NCBI GenBank assembly: GCA_011051825.1
Contig: DRKH01000232.1
Span: 1-6,391, forward strand
From: Desulfobulbus sp.
GTDB lineage: Bacteria; Desulfobacterota; Desulfobulbia; Desulfobulbales; Desulfobulbaceae
Direction of reading: 5' to 3'
DNA length: 6,391 nucleotides
Of this stretch, positions 6,238-6,391 are shown in pieces; the stretch's first letter is position 1; each line of letters opens with the position of its first letter. Made by a program: the position numbers and the translations under genes. Under the pieces are notes generated by a model. The model did no database searches, was not told where the DNA came from, and saw only the letters and a list, made by a program, of their open reading frames with translations.

Positions 6238-6243
6238 ATTATA
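6238..6243 (-). promoter_or_regulatory. Candidate -10 box for the response regulator, without a good -35
   Basis: A perfect TATAAT on the minus strand lies about 50 bases upstream of the GTG start. Hexamers at the right distance (near 6260-6266) do not resemble TTGACA and fall inside the arm of the inverted repeat. If this is a promoter, it would probably need an activator, possibly the regulator itself; that is inference. Confidence 0.35.
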
Positions 6244-6248
6244 TAACC

Positions 6249-6358
6249 GTAACTGTTCAGGAGCACCCCATCTCTGCACGGTCAGGCCTGATTCACATAG
6301 GAATCACTATAGTTCACAGGCCTGACTGCACAGATATGGAGCACTCCTGAACAGTTAC
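6249..6358. repeat. 110-bp region of two 42-bp imperfect inverted arms around a 26-bp loop
   Basis: The left arm (6249-6290) begins GTAACTGTTCAGGAG and ends GTCAGGCCTG; the right arm (6317-6358) is its reverse complement with 35 of 42 positions matching. The outer 15 and inner 10 positions are perfect. In minus-strand RNA, five of the seven mismatches become G-U pairs, leaving two unpaired positions. It lies upstream of the response regulator start and beside its -10 box. It could be a short non-autonomous transposable element, a structured leader or small RNA, or paired regulator sites. No target-site duplication is visible at the ends. Confidence 0.75.
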
Positions 6359-6365
6359 AGGTGGT

Positions 6366-6391
6366 GGTAGGGCTAGTTCTCTGCCCCTACC
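6366..6391. repeat. Hairpin at the right window edge
   Basis: GGTAGGG (6366-6372) pairs with CCCTACC (6385-6391) around a 12-base loop. The preceding bases GTGGT could extend the stem if the sequence beyond the window continues with ACCAC. It may be a terminator stem or part of the neighbouring repeat structure; the cut edge prevents a decision. Confidence 0.5.

Noticed and set aside
6190..6279. 30-residue N-terminal extension of the response regulator
   Set aside because: The family begins at MRILIVDDE, a strong ribosome binding site precedes the GTG at 6189, and the extension reads into the inverted repeat.
6249..6358. Integron attC site
   Set aside because: The ends do not fit RYYYAAC and GTTRRRY, the arms are too uniformly paired, and no integron cassette genes are near.

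Overview
The window looks like a stretch of Gram-negative chromosome of moderate G+C. The style of the proteins suggests a deltaproteobacterium (Desulfobacterota), but nothing here is diagnostic for taxonomy. My main reading is that the window crosses the distal end of an integrated, partly decayed mobile element and runs into the host chromosome.

Left part (1 to about 5181), probable element DNA. The left edge holds a broken minus-strand piece of a conjugation gene resembling traB, the pilus-assembly protein of type IV secretion. Next comes a tightly packed plus-strand operon of three genes. The first encodes a 453-residue DUF6880-like protein. The second encodes a 382-residue conserved protein with a charged helical segment. 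The third encodes a 269-residue protein with four cysteines at its N-terminus and a TPR-like C-terminus. The first two genes overlap by ATGA, and the third starts at or just after a second ATGA. A plausible sigma-70 promoter lies just upstream. Twelve bases past the operon, and convergent with it, is a more A+T-rich gene for an AAA+ ATPase of the AAA_14/DUF4143 class. Its promoter overlaps two related palindromes whose centres are 33 bp apart, which suggests autorepression.

Boundary (about 5122-5181). A tRNA-Leu(GAG) sequence is present only from the anticodon arm to the CCA end, with no D arm or 5' acceptor strand. Integrases that target tRNA 3' ends leave exactly this kind of displaced fragment at the far side of their element. 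It is followed by a strong intrinsic terminator.

Right part (5182-6391), probable host chromosome. About 270 bp shows no convincing gene. Then comes a minus-strand OmpR/PhoB-family response regulator starting at a GTG with a strong ribosome binding site. No sensor kinase gene lies next to it in this window. Upstream of it is a 110-bp region made of two 42-bp imperfect inverted arms. Most mismatches between the arms become G-U pairs in minus-strand RNA. A second hairpin touches the right edge.

No CRISPR array, complete insertion sequence, rRNA or integrase gene is visible. The three-gene operon and the ATPase with its operators are the best candidates for poorly described biology. Their joint function cannot be read from the sequence.
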